A DNA stretch of 64,000 bases, taken from positions 682,001 through 746,000 of the forward strand of contig JACJVZ010000001.1 of assembly GCA_020637445.1 (NCBI GenBank), read 5' to 3'. The position numbers were made by a program, and so were the translations under genes. The notes under the pieces are model-generated. The model was not told the DNA's origin. It saw only the letters and a program-made list of their open reading frames with translations, and made no database searches. This document shows, piece after piece, positions 1 through 9,086 of this stretch. Within the stretch, counting starts at the first letter, position 1. Each line of letters begins with the position of its first letter. This DNA comes from Calditrichota bacterium (lineage in GTDB: Bacteria; Electryoneota; RPQS01).

Positions 1-636
1 ACGGAGAGATTTAAAAACGCCGGTGCAGTGGTTGTGCATGTTGTCCCGACGGCGAAGCTTGCCAAGAAGTGCGAACAGCGCGGCGTAGACGCGGTGGTTT
101 GCGAAGGCACGGAAGCGGGCGGACACAACGGCGCGGATGAAATCCCCACATTTGTGCTGGTGCCGCAGGTGCGTGACGCTGTGGAGATTCCCGTGATTGC
201 CGCCGGTGGAATCGCGGACGGACGGGGAATGCTCGCGGCGTTTGCGTTGGGCGCGGACGGTGTTCAAATCGGAACGCGCTTCGCCGCGACGGTGGAATCC
301 TCTTCACATGATCGTTTTAAACAAGCAATTGTTGAAGCAGGCGAAACGGATACGGTTTTATCTTTGAAGAACATCGGTCCGACGCGCATGATCAAGTCGC
401 CGTTCGCTCTTGAATGTGTGGACTTTGAGAAGCGCGGCGCGACTCCGGATGAGACACGCGTGTTGCTTGACCGCAAGCGCGAAATGAAGGGAATGTTCGA
501 AGGCAACTGGGACGAGGGACAATTCGAAGCTGGGATGGGCGTCGCTCTGATTCACGACGTTCCGACGGTGGATGCAATGGTCGCTCGTCTTTTGGATGAG
601 TATCGCGAGGCGCATGCCCGCATGACAGGACAATAA
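1..636 (+). CDS. FabK-type enoyl-ACP reductase / nitronate monooxygenase family protein (5' end outside window)
   Basis: This is an FMN-dependent TIM-barrel enzyme of the nitronate monooxygenase / FabK family. The reading frame is open from base 1, so the N-terminal part lies upstream of the window; about 211 residues are visible. Family hallmarks are the glycine-rich flavin segment GTEAGGHNG and the phosphate-binding region with IPVIAAGGI followed by GADGVQIGTRF. The C-terminal stretch with KGMFEGNWDEG and a glycine-rich tail resembles FabK-type enoyl-ACP reductases (last step of fatty acid elongation) more than simple nitronate oxidases, but the missing N-terminus prevents a firm choice. 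It lies 8 bases upstream of panD and is probably in the same transcript. Family is confident, substrate is not. Confidence 0.8.
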   Translation, partial: TERFKNAGAVVVHVVPTAKLAKKCEQRGVDAVVCEGTEAGGHNGADEIPTFVLVPQVRDAVEIPVIAAGGIADGRGMLAAFALGADGVQIGTRFAATVESSSHDRFKQAIVEAGETDTVLSLKNIGPTRMIKSPFALECVDFEKRGATPDETRVLLDRKREMKGMFEGNWDEGQFEAGMGVALIHDVPTVDAMVARLLDEYREAHARMTGQ

Positions 637-644
637 GGAACGTT

Positions 645-1025
645 ATGTTGCGCGAAATGCTCGGCGGAAAAATTCACTCCGCCACACTTACGGAAACGAA
701 ACTCGATTATGAAGGCAGTTGTGCCATCGACCGCGACTTATTGGATGCGGCGGGCATAGCGGTCTACGAGCGCGTTCACGTCTACAACATCACGAGCGGA
801 GCGCGGTTGGATACCTATGCGATTCCCGCCAAGCGCGGCTCCGGCAAAGTCGGTTTGAACGGCGCGGCGGCGCGCTTGGGTCAAACCGGCGACAAGGTGA
901 TCATCGTCAACTTCGTGCAGCTTAGTGACGAAGAATTGCCGAAACACCGCTGCAAAGTCGTGCTCGTGGACGGGAAGAACCGCATTACGAAATTGATTGA
1001 ACACAAAAGTGAGCGTCCAAAATGA
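645..1025 (+). CDS. panD: aspartate 1-decarboxylase proenzyme
   Basis: PanD decarboxylates L-aspartate to beta-alanine for pantothenate and coenzyme A synthesis in the cytoplasm. The 126-residue length is normal. The self-cleavage site is visible as YEGS, with Gly24-Ser25 exactly where the E. coli enzyme is cut to create the pyruvoyl group. The N-terminal Lys9 and the region around Tyr22 also match. An AAGGAA ribosome-binding site lies about 5 bases upstream of the ATG. The stop overlaps the ATG of the next gene (ATGA), suggesting translational coupling with the aminopeptidase. No other pantothenate genes are in the window. Confidence 0.95.
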   Translation: MLREMLGGKIHSATLTETKLDYEGSCAIDRDLLDAAGIAVYERVHVYNITSGARLDTYAIPAKRGSGKVGLNGAAARLGQTGDKVIIVNFVQLSDEELPKHRCKVVLVDGKNRITKLIEHKSERPK

Positions 1026-2506
1026 AGATCACTGCGCGAAACGGGAATTTGATTGGCAAGCCCGGTGCGATTGCCGTTTGTCTTTTCGAGGATGAAGTCA
1101 AATCGCTCAAACTCGCTGGACTGAACAAAAAGACCGTCGATGAGCTAAAGAAGCTGATTAAGTCTGCGCAATTTTCCGGCGGCAAGAAGGAAACACTGAC
1201 GCATTTTGCTCAAGGCACTCAGGCTCCACTGCTGATTTTGCAGGGACTGGGCGAGCGCAGCGAGTTCACCTGGTTGAAACTTCGCCACTCCGTGGGCAGC
1301 GTGATCCGCGAAGCCAAAGGCAACAAGGCGAAAAGTTTGGCGCTGTTCAGCGCCGCGTCGTTCGATTCCGATTTAGAAGCAGACACGACCGCGAAGGCGA
1401 TTGTCGATGCTCTTGTGCTGGGACACTGGAGTTTTGAGCATTACAAGTCGGCGAAAAAGCCCGGTCATGCGGTTGCGAACGTCGATGTGTATTTCAGCAC
1501 TCTTGCGCGCAAGAACGCCGCGACGAAGGTGATACCTGCGGCGCAAATCATGGCTGAAGCGCACAATCTTTCGCGAGACTACGGCACGCATCCGACGAAT
1601 GTCGTGACGACGGACTATTTGAAGGCAGAAGCACAAAAGCTCTCGAAACAAGGGGTAAAAGTTTCAACGCTCGAGCGCAATGACTTGAAGAAACTCGGCA
1701 TGAATCTGATTCTTGCCGTGGGGCAAGCGAGTGTGATGCCGCCGCGTGTGATCATCATGGATTACAATCCGCGTGGCGCGAAGAAATCGCTTGCGCTCGT
1801 TGGTAAGGGGTTGGTGTTTGACACGGGCGGACTGAATATCAAGGTCGCGATGATGGAAGAGATGAAGAGCGACATGTGCGGCGCGGCGGCGGTGCTGGCC
1901 GCGATGCATGCCGTCGCCAAATTGAAACCGCAACAGCGCGTCATCGGCGTGATCGGCACGTGCGAAAATGCGATCAGCGGCGATGCCTATCGTCCCTCCG
2001 ATATTTACACGGCATACGATGGCAAGACCGTTGAGATCGGCAACACGGATGCGGAAGGCAGACTTGTGCTGGCTGACACGATGGCCTATATCGCGGACAA
2101 ATATAAACCGTCGATGATGGTAGACGTCGCGACGTTGACCGGTGCGGCGAAGATTGCATTGGGCAATCACGCGGACGGTGTCATGTCGAATTCCGAACGA
2201 GTTTCAAAGCAGGTTTTAGCTGCTGCCGAGCGCGCCTTTGAACGCATGTGGCCGCTGCCGCTCTATGAAGAGTACGGTGACGAGATGCGCAGCGCCATCG
2301 CGGATCTGAACAACACTGGCCCCGACCGCTGGGGTGGAGCCAGCCGCGCGGGAGCGTTCTTGCAAGAATTCGTAGGGAAGACTCCGTGGGCGCACATTGA
2401 CATCGCTCCAACGTCTTATCCCGCTTTGCCGTCCTCGCTGAATCCTCGCAAGACGGCGAACGGTTCGGCCACGAAAACGCTGATCGAATTGGCGATAGGG
2501 GAGTAG
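1022..2506 (+). CDS. pepA: leucyl aminopeptidase (M17 family)
   Basis: This is a cytosolic M17 metallo-aminopeptidase that removes N-terminal amino acids from peptides. At 494 residues it has the usual two-domain size. The catalytic domain shows GKGLVFDTGG near residue 260, with the metal-binding lysine and aspartate, followed by an EMKSDMCGAAAV segment. The M17 signature NTDAEGRL lies near residues 340-347 and contributes a metal-ligand aspartate and glutamate plus the bicarbonate-binding arginine. The start overlaps the panD stop in an ATGA. The N-terminal domain is more divergent, as is usual. The gene is probably cotranscribed with panD. Confidence 0.93.
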   Translation: MKITARNGNLIGKPGAIAVCLFEDEVKSLKLAGLNKKTVDELKKLIKSAQFSGGKKETLTHFAQGTQAPLLILQGLGERSEFTWLKLRHSVGSVIREAKGNKAKSLALFSAASFDSDLEADTTAKAIVDALVLGHWSFEHYKSAKKPGHAVANVDVYFSTLARKNAATKVIPAAQIMAEAHNLSRDYGTHPTNVVTTDYLKAEAQKLSKQGVKVSTLERNDLKKLGMNLILAVGQASVMPPRVIIMDYNPRGAKKSLALVGKGLVFDTGGLNIKVAMMEEMKSDMCGAAAVLAAMHAVAKLKPQQRVIGVIGTCENAISGDAYRPSDIYTAYDGKTVEIGNTDAEGRLVLADTMAYIADKYKPSMMVDVATLTGAAKIALGNHADGVMSNSERVSKQVLAAAERAFERMWPLPLYEEYGDEMRSAIADLNNTGPDRWGGASRAGAFLQEFVGKTPWAHIDIAPTSYPALPSSLNPRKTANGSATKTLIELAIGE

Positions 2507-2509
2507 ACT

Positions 2510-3211
2510 ATGGCGCTAATTGGTGCTTCGATAGATATCCTTTCCAACAATCTTCTTGCAAGCGTAATGAGGATTGTTGAAGATGCAAAGGCAAAAGACA
2601 AAGTATATCTGGTCAGTCCATACCTCCAATTTAACACAAACCTAGAAGACGTCTTGGACAAAGCCGCAAAAGAAGGAGTTGATGTTAGGCTCATTTATCG
2701 AAAAGGTTATGAACTTAAAGCTGAAGATAGAAAGTACCTTGCTACAAGCAAAATTGATTTCAGATGTTTGGAGCATTTGCACGCGAAATTGTATGTAAGT
2801 GACTTTACAGCACTTGTGACAAGTCTGAATCTCTACAATTATTCTGACAAAGAAAGTAGAGAACTCGGCATACTTATTAAAGATTCAAAATCCGTTCGTA
2901 GTCTTTTTGATACCGCTGAAGCATGGTGGGATAAGGCAGATAAGGTTGACAAAGCAGTGCTCCTGAATAGAAACCTGAAACAAACCAAGTCGTCGACTGA
3001 GAAACAGTCTGAAGTTGGATTCTGTATACGGTGTAGAGCACCAAAAGCTCAGAACCAGAAGTATCCTTTGTGTGACAGTTGCTACAAGGAATGGGCAAAG
3101 TTCAAGAATCCAGAGTACGAAGAGAAATACTGCCACAGGTGCGGTGAAAAGCACAAGTCGTCAGTCGCAAAGCCATTGTGCAAGTCGTGCTGGTCGGCAT
3201 TGAATAGGTAA
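2510..3211 (+). CDS. phospholipase D-like protein with two C-terminal zinc ribbons
   Basis: The 233-residue protein has a single PLD-type HKD motif: HAKLYVSD near residues 90-98, followed by TSLNL where the family has a GSxN-like turn. The N-terminal half alternates strands and helices as in PLD domains. The last 65 residues contain two treble-clef or zinc-ribbon modules, CIRC...CDSC (about 171-195) and CHRC...CKSC (about 207-229). A single HKD suggests it works as a homodimer, as in Nuc-type nucleases. The ribbons suggest nucleic acid or protein binding, but this is inference. The gene sits 3 bases after pepA and 5 before ETF-QO, and its base composition is visibly AT-richer than both neighbours, hinting at later acquisition. 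Substrate unknown. Confidence 0.7.
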   Translation: MALIGASIDILSNNLLASVMRIVEDAKAKDKVYLVSPYLQFNTNLEDVLDKAAKEGVDVRLIYRKGYELKAEDRKYLATSKIDFRCLEHLHAKLYVSDFTALVTSLNLYNYSDKESRELGILIKDSKSVRSLFDTAEAWWDKADKVDKAVLLNRNLKQTKSSTEKQSEVGFCIRCRAPKAQNQKYPLCDSCYKEWAKFKNPEYEEKYCHRCGEKHKSSVAKPLCKSCWSALNR

Positions 3212-3216
3212 ATGAT

Positions 3217-4890
3217 ATGGAACGAGAAACACTTCCTGTTGACGTATTGATTGTGGGTGCGGGGCCTGCAGGGCTTTCGTGCGCGTATCATCTAAAGCAA
3301 ATGATCAAGCGGGCGAATGCAGCAGGCAACGGGCCGGGCGAAATCGAGATCATGGTGATCGAGAAATCGCGTGAACTCGGCGCGCACAATCTGAGCGGCG
3401 CCGTGATGGACCCGCGCTCGATCAAAGAACTCGTGCCGGATTGGAAAGAGCGGGACTTCCCGGTTGAACGCACCGTTGAAGAAGAGGGAGTTTACTATCT
3501 GACGTCAAGCGGCAAGATGAAGGCCCCATGGACTCCGCCGCCGTTGCAAAATCACGGTTATCCGATTGTTTCGATCAATAGACTCTCGAAGTGGTTAGGC
3601 GAACTGTGTGAAGCCGAAGAGATATTGATCGCGACGGAAACTCCCGGACAACATCTTCTCTATGACGGCAACCGCGTCGTCGGTGTGCAGACGGGCGATA
3701 AAGGGATCAACAAGAACGGTGAGCAGAAAGGTTCGTTCGAACCCGGCGCGAACATCGAAGCGCGTGTCACCGTTCTGACCGAAGGCACGCGCGGATCGCT
3801 AACCAAAGAAGCCTGCAACAAATTAAACTTGCATGGCGAGATGCCGCAGACTTATGTGCTCGGCGTCAAGGAAGTGTGGGAGTTGCCCAAATCGCTCTCG
3901 ACGCGCGGTTCTGTGATTCACACGATGGGCTATCCGCTCGGCGATCTTTTCGGCGGAAGCTGGATATATTCGATGCGGGACAACATGATCTCGATCGGTT
4001 TGGTCACCGATCTCGGTTACAAAAATCCGTACACCGATCCGCACTACAACTTTCAAAAGTTCAAAGAGCATCCGTGGATCAAGGAAATCCTTCGCGGCGG
4101 CAAGATGCTCGGATATGGCGCGAAGACGATTCCGGAAGGCGGATGGTTTTCGATGCCGAAGCTCTATGCCGACGGGTTGCTGCTTGCCGGCGACAGTGCG
4201 GCTTTCTTGAATGCGCAGCGTCTAAAGGGGATTCATCTGGCAATGAAGTCAGGAATGCTCGCGGCTGAGTCGATTTTTGCGGCGTTGAAAAAAGATGATA
4301 CCACGGCTGCAACGCTCTCAATGTACAAGGAAGCGGTGGATGCGAGTTGGATCAAGGACGAGCTTTGGTCCGTACGCAATTTCCATCAAGGGTTTGAGTC
4401 CGGATTGTTTGCCGGAATGATCAATGCGGGCGCGCAGTTTTTCACGGGCGGGCGCGGCTTCACGTCGAAGATTCTGTCACCTGAGACGCACACGCACATG
4501 CGCAAGATCAAGGATCTGAATTTGCGCAACCGCGACGAAGTCCTCGCCGAACGATTGAAAGAACACGACCGCGAAGTGACGTTTGACAAACTGTCAGACG
4601 TGTACAAAAGCAAGACACTGCACGAGGAAGACCAGCCGGTACATTTGCACGTCGCGGACACCGAGATTTGCCGCACGAAGTGCCGCGAAGAATACGGAAA
4701 TCCCTGCGAGTTTTTCTGTCCCGCAAACGTCTACGAGATGGTCGCGGACGAGGAGCGCGGCGGTGTCAAGCTGCAAATCAACGCGTCAAACTGCGTGCAT
4801 TGCAAGACCTGCGACATCATGGATCCGTACCAGATCATCACCTGGGTACCTCCGGAAGGAGGCGGCGGGCCTGAATATACGGATTTGTAG
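3217..4890 (+). CDS. electron transfer flavoprotein-ubiquinone oxidoreductase
   Basis: ETF-QO passes electrons from reduced ETF, fed by acyl-CoA dehydrogenases, to the membrane quinone pool. The 557-residue length fits bacterial members. The N-terminus has the FAD Rossmann motif VGAGPAGLS (residues 10-18), then a SGAVMDPR segment. A second FAD region near GDSAAFLNAQRLKGIH follows. The C-terminal ferredoxin-like domain supplies the 4Fe-4S cysteines, around CPANVY (about residue 502) and CVHCKTC (about 527-533). A glutaryl-CoA-dehydrogenase-like gene lies 4 kb downstream, so a shared role in acyl-CoA oxidation is plausible. No ETF alpha or beta genes are seen here. Confidence 0.95.
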   Translation: MERETLPVDVLIVGAGPAGLSCAYHLKQMIKRANAAGNGPGEIEIMVIEKSRELGAHNLSGAVMDPRSIKELVPDWKERDFPVERTVEEEGVYYLTSSGKMKAPWTPPPLQNHGYPIVSINRLSKWLGELCEAEEILIATETPGQHLLYDGNRVVGVQTGDKGINKNGEQKGSFEPGANIEARVTVLTEGTRGSLTKEACNKLNLHGEMPQTYVLGVKEVWELPKSLSTRGSVIHTMGYPLGDLFGGSWIYSMRDNMISIGLVTDLGYKNPYTDPHYNFQKFKEHPWIKEILRGGKMLGYGAKTIPEGGWFSMPKLYADGLLLAGDSAAFLNAQRLKGIHLAMKSGMLAAESIFAALKKDDTTAATLSMYKEAVDASWIKDELWSVRNFHQGFESGLFAGMINAGAQFFTGGRGFTSKILSPETHTHMRKIKDLNLRNRDEVLAERLKEHDREVTFDKLSDVYKSKTLHEEDQPVHLHVADTEICRTKCREEYGNPCEFFCPANVYEMVADEERGGVKLQINASNCVHCKTCDIMDPYQIITWVPPEGGGGPEYTDL

Positions 4891-4895
4891 GCGTC

Positions 4896-5633
4896 GTGTA
4901 CGACATTCATAATCACGTTTTGCCTGCAGTGGATGACGGCGCGCGCGGAATGCGACAGTCGATCCGCATGTTGGAGCTTGCTATTCATCAAGGGATCACG
5001 CACGTACTTTGCACGCCGCACGCAAATGACCGCGCGAGTTATCAGGCGAACGAACTCTTTCAAGCACGCTTTGCCGAATTGCAGGAAGAAGTCACGCGGC
5101 TTGAGTTGCCGGTTGAAATCGGCCTCGGTGCAGAGATCATGTTCGGCATGAACATCACGGAAGTTTTGTCCATGCCTTTCGCGAGTTTGAACGGAACGCG
5201 CAAGTACTTCTTGGTGGAATTCCCCCGGCAAACACCCTTTGAAGTGATTTACAACGTGGTCAAGGCATCCAAGAAATGGGGCATGCGGCCGGTCATCGCT
5301 CACCATGAGCGCTATCCCTTGGCATTTCGAAATGTCGAACAGCTCATCAAACTGCGCACAGAGGGTGCAATACTGACGCTGGATGCAGGCTCACTCGTGG
5401 GGCAATTCGGAGTGCCGATGAAACGGCAAGCGCGCGATTTGGTTGCGACTGGGCAAATCGAGATACTCACGAGTGACGCGCATGACGATGATAAACAGGG
5501 ATTCTACCTCGCGTCCGGTAAGGCGGAAGCGGCAACGTTGGTCGGACCGGTTGCGGCTCAACAAATGGTACTTGATGCCCCGCGCCGAGTCTGGAATGGA
5601 GAAGATTGGCCGGAATTGAAAGCAACGACATGA
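4896..5633 (+). CDS. CpsB/CapC-type PHP-fold protein tyrosine phosphatase
   Basis: This 245-residue PHP-domain protein resembles the CpsB/YwqE family of Mn-dependent tyrosine phosphatases, which dephosphorylate bacterial tyrosine kinases controlling exopolysaccharide synthesis. Metal-ligand motifs occur in family order: DIHNHVLPAVDDG at the N-terminus, CTPHAND, a glutamate in LGAEIMF, HHERYP and TSDAHDD near residue 193. Translation starts at a GTG six bases after the ETF-QO stop, placing DIHNHV at residues 3-8. No cognate tyrosine kinase or capsule locus is visible nearby, so the partner is unknown. The downstream MBL gene overlaps its stop. Confidence 0.82.
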   Translation: MYDIHNHVLPAVDDGARGMRQSIRMLELAIHQGITHVLCTPHANDRASYQANELFQARFAELQEEVTRLELPVEIGLGAEIMFGMNITEVLSMPFASLNGTRKYFLVEFPRQTPFEVIYNVVKASKKWGMRPVIAHHERYPLAFRNVEQLIKLRTEGAILTLDAGSLVGQFGVPMKRQARDLVATGQIEILTSDAHDDDKQGFYLASGKAEAATLVGPVAAQQMVLDAPRRVWNGEDWPELKATT

Positions 5634-6502
5634 CAAAGATAGCCGGTTATGAAATAATACCACTCCACGTCGGCGATTTCAAGCTGGACGGCGGTGCCAT
5701 GTTTGGTGTCGTGCCTAAACCTCTATGGGAAAAGCAATGTCCCGCCGATGCGCGCAACCGGATTGATATGACGGCACGCGCGCTGCTCTTGAAAACTCCG
5801 CAACGAACAATTGTCGTGGATGCTGGAATTGGTCAAAAGGATGACGACAAGTTTCGCGAGATCTTCGACATTACCTTTCCTCACGGAGGAATTGTAGAGT
5901 CGCTGTCACAACACGGAGTGTCGCCCGAACAAGTCACTGACGTTATTTACACGCATCTGCATTTTGACCATGCTGGCGGCACAACGGTGATGAAAGATGG
6001 AATTGCCGTTCCGTTGTTTCCCAATGCGCGACATTACGTGCAGAGCGCGCAGTACCACCACGGACGATCGCGCAATCCACGAGACCGGGCAAGTTACATT
6101 GATATGAATTACGAGCCCGTTCGGAGTGCCGGATTGCTTGAGTTTTTAGAAGGAGACACCGAGCTATTCCCCGGACTTCATTTGGATTTGACGTCCGGTC
6201 ACACGCCTGCACTTCAGATGATTCGCATATCGGACGGCAAGCAAACAATGTTTTATCCGTCCGACCTGATTCCAATGGCAGCTCACGTACCGCTTCCATA
6301 TATCATGGGATACGATTTGTTTCCGCTAACGACGCTAAATGACAAGGAGCATTGGCTGGGAAAAGCTGCAAGAGAGGGCTGGTTGATTGTTCTTGAGCAC
6401 GATCCCAAGATTGAAGCGATGAAGGTGCAGTTCGACGAGAAAGGCCGCATCAGAATCGCACAGACCGGAACGCTGGAAGAATTGAACAATCCGGACGCAT
6501 GA
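5630..6502 (+). CDS. MBL-fold metallo-hydrolase
   Basis: This 290-residue metallo-beta-lactamase fold protein has the di-metal motif THLHFDHAGG (His/Asp ligands near residues 109-114), a later GHTPALQ histidine and a SDLIP aspartate. The overall pattern matches the lactonase / quorum-quenching-like branch, but substrate cannot be deduced. An in-frame TTG at 5606 would add eight residues; the ATG at 5630 was chosen because it forms the ATGA overlap with the upstream stop that is typical of this region. Its own stop overlaps the aquaporin ATG in the same way, so the phosphatase, hydrolase and channel are probably coupled in one operon. Confidence 0.8.
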   Translation: MTKIAGYEIIPLHVGDFKLDGGAMFGVVPKPLWEKQCPADARNRIDMTARALLLKTPQRTIVVDAGIGQKDDDKFREIFDITFPHGGIVESLSQHGVSPEQVTDVIYTHLHFDHAGGTTVMKDGIAVPLFPNARHYVQSAQYHHGRSRNPRDRASYIDMNYEPVRSAGLLEFLEGDTELFPGLHLDLTSGHTPALQMIRISDGKQTMFYPSDLIPMAAHVPLPYIMGYDLFPLTTLNDKEHWLGKAAREGWLIVLEHDPKIEAMKVQFDEKGRIRIAQTGTLEELNNPDA

Positions 6503-7164
6503 ACTTTAAGGCCCTGTTTGCCGAGTTCATTGGCACATTCGCACTTGTATTTGTAACTGTTGGTGCGATTGTGTCGGACCATTTGACAAACGGAGCAGTT
6601 GGGTTGACGGGTATTGCCCTTGCGAGCGGGTTGACGATTGCCGCGATGGCCAGCGCGACGCTTGCAATCAGCGGCGGCCATCTGAACCCTGCCGTAAGTT
6701 TCGGAATGTTCATCGTCGGCCGAATGAAGGTCAAGGACTTTGTGGGGTATTCCGTAGTCCAGTGTCTCGGAGCCGTCGCGGCATCTTCGTTGTTGATGTC
6801 CGCGATTTCTCCTTTAGACCTCGACGCGGTAAACTATGGGATCACGGCAGTAGGCGAAAGCGCGACACCTTACATGGCACTTATCACCGAGATCGTACTT
6901 ACGTTCATACTAATGGTAGTCATATTTGGGACGGTGGTGGATAAGCGCTCCGTGAACATGTCCGCCTTGTTTGTCGGAATTGCCGTCACGATGAATATTC
7001 TGATGGGCGGTCCGATAAGTGGTGCTGCCATGAATCCTGCACGTTGGTTGGGCCCCGCGTTAGTGAGCGGCGATTACTTGAATGCGTGGATATATTGGGT
7101 TGGCCCGATTGCGGGCGGAGCGCTCGGCGTAGTCGTTTACACGACGTTTCTGCAAGAAGAGTAA
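6499..7164 (+). CDS. aquaporin / MIP family channel
   Basis: A 221-residue inner-membrane MIP channel. Both half-helix NPA motifs are intact: GGHLNPAVS near residue 62 and GAAMNPAR near residue 179, the latter followed by the selectivity-filter arginine. Six hydrophobic segments can be traced. The short loop after the second NPA is more like water-selective aquaporins than glycerol facilitators, though this is inference. Its ATG overlaps the stop of the MBL hydrolase. A weak hairpin (about 7168-7184) follows the stop, but it lacks a clear T tract. Confidence 0.9.
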   Translation: MNFKALFAEFIGTFALVFVTVGAIVSDHLTNGAVGLTGIALASGLTIAAMASATLAISGGHLNPAVSFGMFIVGRMKVKDFVGYSVVQCLGAVAASSLLMSAISPLDLDAVNYGITAVGESATPYMALITEIVLTFILMVVIFGTVVDKRSVNMSALFVGIAVTMNILMGGPISGAAMNPARWLGPALVSGDYLNAWIYWVGPIAGGALGVVVYTTFLQEE

Positions 7165-7230
7165 AAAAACCAGCGTATGCCGGTTTAGAGTGTATGCAAG
7201 TCAACAAGAAGCATATTGAGGTAGAAGAGC

Positions 7231-9084
7231 TTGAGTCAGCGTCGAAGTCAGGAGTTGTTGGAACGTCTCCGCGAGGAAGTAATGGTTGTAGACGGTGCAA
7301 TCGGTACCGCACTGTATTCCATGGGCTTTTCTCACCGCACCTGCTTTGACGAGCTGAACGAAACCCATCCCCAGATTGTAGAAGACTTGCACCGCGACTA
7401 CATCGCGGCCGGCGCGCAAATCATCGAAACGAACACGTTTGGCGCGAATCCGTTCCGGCTGGGGGACCACGGATTCGCGGAAAAGACCAAACTTTTGAAC
7501 AGGCTCGGCGCGGAGCATGCGCGCAGAGCGGCGGGCGATGTGATCTATGTCGCGGGTTCGATTGGTCCGCTGGATCGAGTGTTGGAACCGATTGGTCCGG
7601 TTACGTTCGCGGAAGCGCAAGCTGCTTTTAAGGAGCAGGTCGAGGGATTGCTGGAGGGCGGAGTCGATCTTTTCATTATCGAGACGATTTCGAATCTTTT
7701 CGAAATGCGCGAAGCAATCGCCGCTGTGCGCTCGCTCTGTGAACTGCCGATAGTCGCGACGATGACGTTCACCGAAGACGGAAAGACATTGGTCGGCGAC
7801 AAACCTGCACAAGTCGCACGTGCACTTGTTGAATACGGCGCGGATATTGTGGGCTCGAATTGCTCCGTTGGCCCGCAAGCGATGCTTGAGGTAGTGGAGC
7901 GGATGAGCGGGGCGAACGTTCCGTTATGCGCTCAACCGAATGCAGGCAACGCGCGCGTGGTTGGCGGGAGATTTATTTACCTTGCTTCACCGCAGTACTT
8001 CGCGGAATACGCCGTCAAGTTCGCGGACGCGGGTGTCTCGCTGATCGGAGGTTGCTGCGGCACGACGCCCGAGCATATTCGCGCAATGGCTGACGCCGTG
8101 AAGGGGCGTCGGCTTGGCAAAGCGCACATCGAAGTCATCTCGGAAAACGGCGACAGTGATGGCAAAGTAGAAGGGCCACACCGCGGGTTGCCGTTCTCAG
8201 ATTTTCGTGCAAACCTCGGAAAGAAGTTTCAAATTTCCGTCGAGATCGATCCGCCGCGCAGCTACGATCCCGGTCCGTTCATTCGGCATGCTCAGCGGCT
8301 GAAAAGCGCGGGTGTTGACTTAATCAATGTTGCCGACTCGCCGCTTGCCAGAGCAAGAATGAGCGCAGTCTCAATGGCGCATTTGATTCGCCGCGATGCC
8401 GGAGTCGACGTCTTGTTGCACGTCTCTTGCCGCGACCGCAATGCGATTGGTTTGCAATCTGAGTTGCTCGGCGCGCATACGCTCGGCGTTCTGAATATTC
8501 TGGCTGTGACAGGTGATCCGACCAGCGTCGGAGATTATCCGTTCGCCAAGGGCGTTTTTGAGTTGGACTCAATCGGGCTTTCACGCATGATCACCCAGCT
8601 CAATCATGGCAAAGATTTGACTGGACGTGACATGGATGAGCCGACCCATTTTCTTTTGGGAGTCGCGGTCAATCCCACATCGCCAAATCTTGATCTTGAG
8701 TATGACCGGTTCAAACAAAAGCTGGACGCGGGTGCGCAGTTCGCATTCACGCAGCCGCTCTTCGATCCGCGCACGTTAGAAGAGTTCATGGAGCGCATCC
8801 GCTCGTTCACGGATATTCCGATTTTCGTGGGCAACATGCCGCTGCGGTCGTCCAAACATGCTGAGTTCATTCATAACGAAATCCCAGACATGTTTGTCCC
8901 CCAAGATATCCGCGAAAAAATGAAGAATGCGGGTACCGAGGGGGCCAAGGTGGGGGTCGAAATCGCTCAAAAGTTCTTATTGGATACCAAAGAGATGGTG
9001 CAAGGAGCTTACCTTATGCCTCCGTTCAATAAGTTCGACATGGCGATTGATGTAATGAAAGTTCTGGACCGCGAACCGGCATAG
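7231..9084 (+). CDS. bifunctional homocysteine S-methyltransferase / methylenetetrahydrofolate reductase
   Basis: The 617-residue fusion joins an N-terminal homocysteine S-methyltransferase domain to a C-terminal MetF-type methylenetetrahydrofolate reductase domain, like B. subtilis YitJ. Zinc ligands are Cys211 in NCSVGP and the CysCys pair in GGCCGTTPEH (about 275-276). The MTHFR domain begins near residue 325 with ISVEIDPPR and includes LAVTGDPT and a QPLFD segment. The start is a TTG preceded by GAGGT at 7219-7223. There is no cobalamin domain, so the methyl donor for the first domain is unclear. It links folate one-carbon units to methionine synthesis and could draw on C1 units from the ftcD-fchA pair at 42.8-44.5 kb. 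Confidence 0.93.
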   Translation: MSQRRSQELLERLREEVMVVDGAIGTALYSMGFSHRTCFDELNETHPQIVEDLHRDYIAAGAQIIETNTFGANPFRLGDHGFAEKTKLLNRLGAEHARRAAGDVIYVAGSIGPLDRVLEPIGPVTFAEAQAAFKEQVEGLLEGGVDLFIIETISNLFEMREAIAAVRSLCELPIVATMTFTEDGKTLVGDKPAQVARALVEYGADIVGSNCSVGPQAMLEVVERMSGANVPLCAQPNAGNARVVGGRFIYLASPQYFAEYAVKFADAGVSLIGGCCGTTPEHIRAMADAVKGRRLGKAHIEVISENGDSDGKVEGPHRGLPFSDFRANLGKKFQISVEIDPPRSYDPGPFIRHAQRLKSAGVDLINVADSPLARARMSAVSMAHLIRRDAGVDVLLHVSCRDRNAIGLQSELLGAHTLGVLNILAVTGDPTSVGDYPFAKGVFELDSIGLSRMITQLNHGKDLTGRDMDEPTHFLLGVAVNPTSPNLDLEYDRFKQKLDAGAQFAFTQPLFDPRTLEEFMERIRSFTDIPIFVGNMPLRSSKHAEFIHNEIPDMFVPQDIREKMKNAGTEGAKVGVEIAQKFLLDTKEMVQGAYLMPPFNKFDMAIDVMKVLDREPA

Positions 9085-9086
9085 AT

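Noticed and set aside
4731..5306. 191-residue antisense frame across the ETF-QO and phosphatase junction
   Set aside because: It runs through two well-supported genes on the other strand and shows no independent features.
7165..7230. Terminator or riboswitch before the methyltransferase-MTHFR fusion
   Set aside because: Only a weak hairpin without a T tract is present, and 66 bases are too few for a known SAM or B12 riboswitch.
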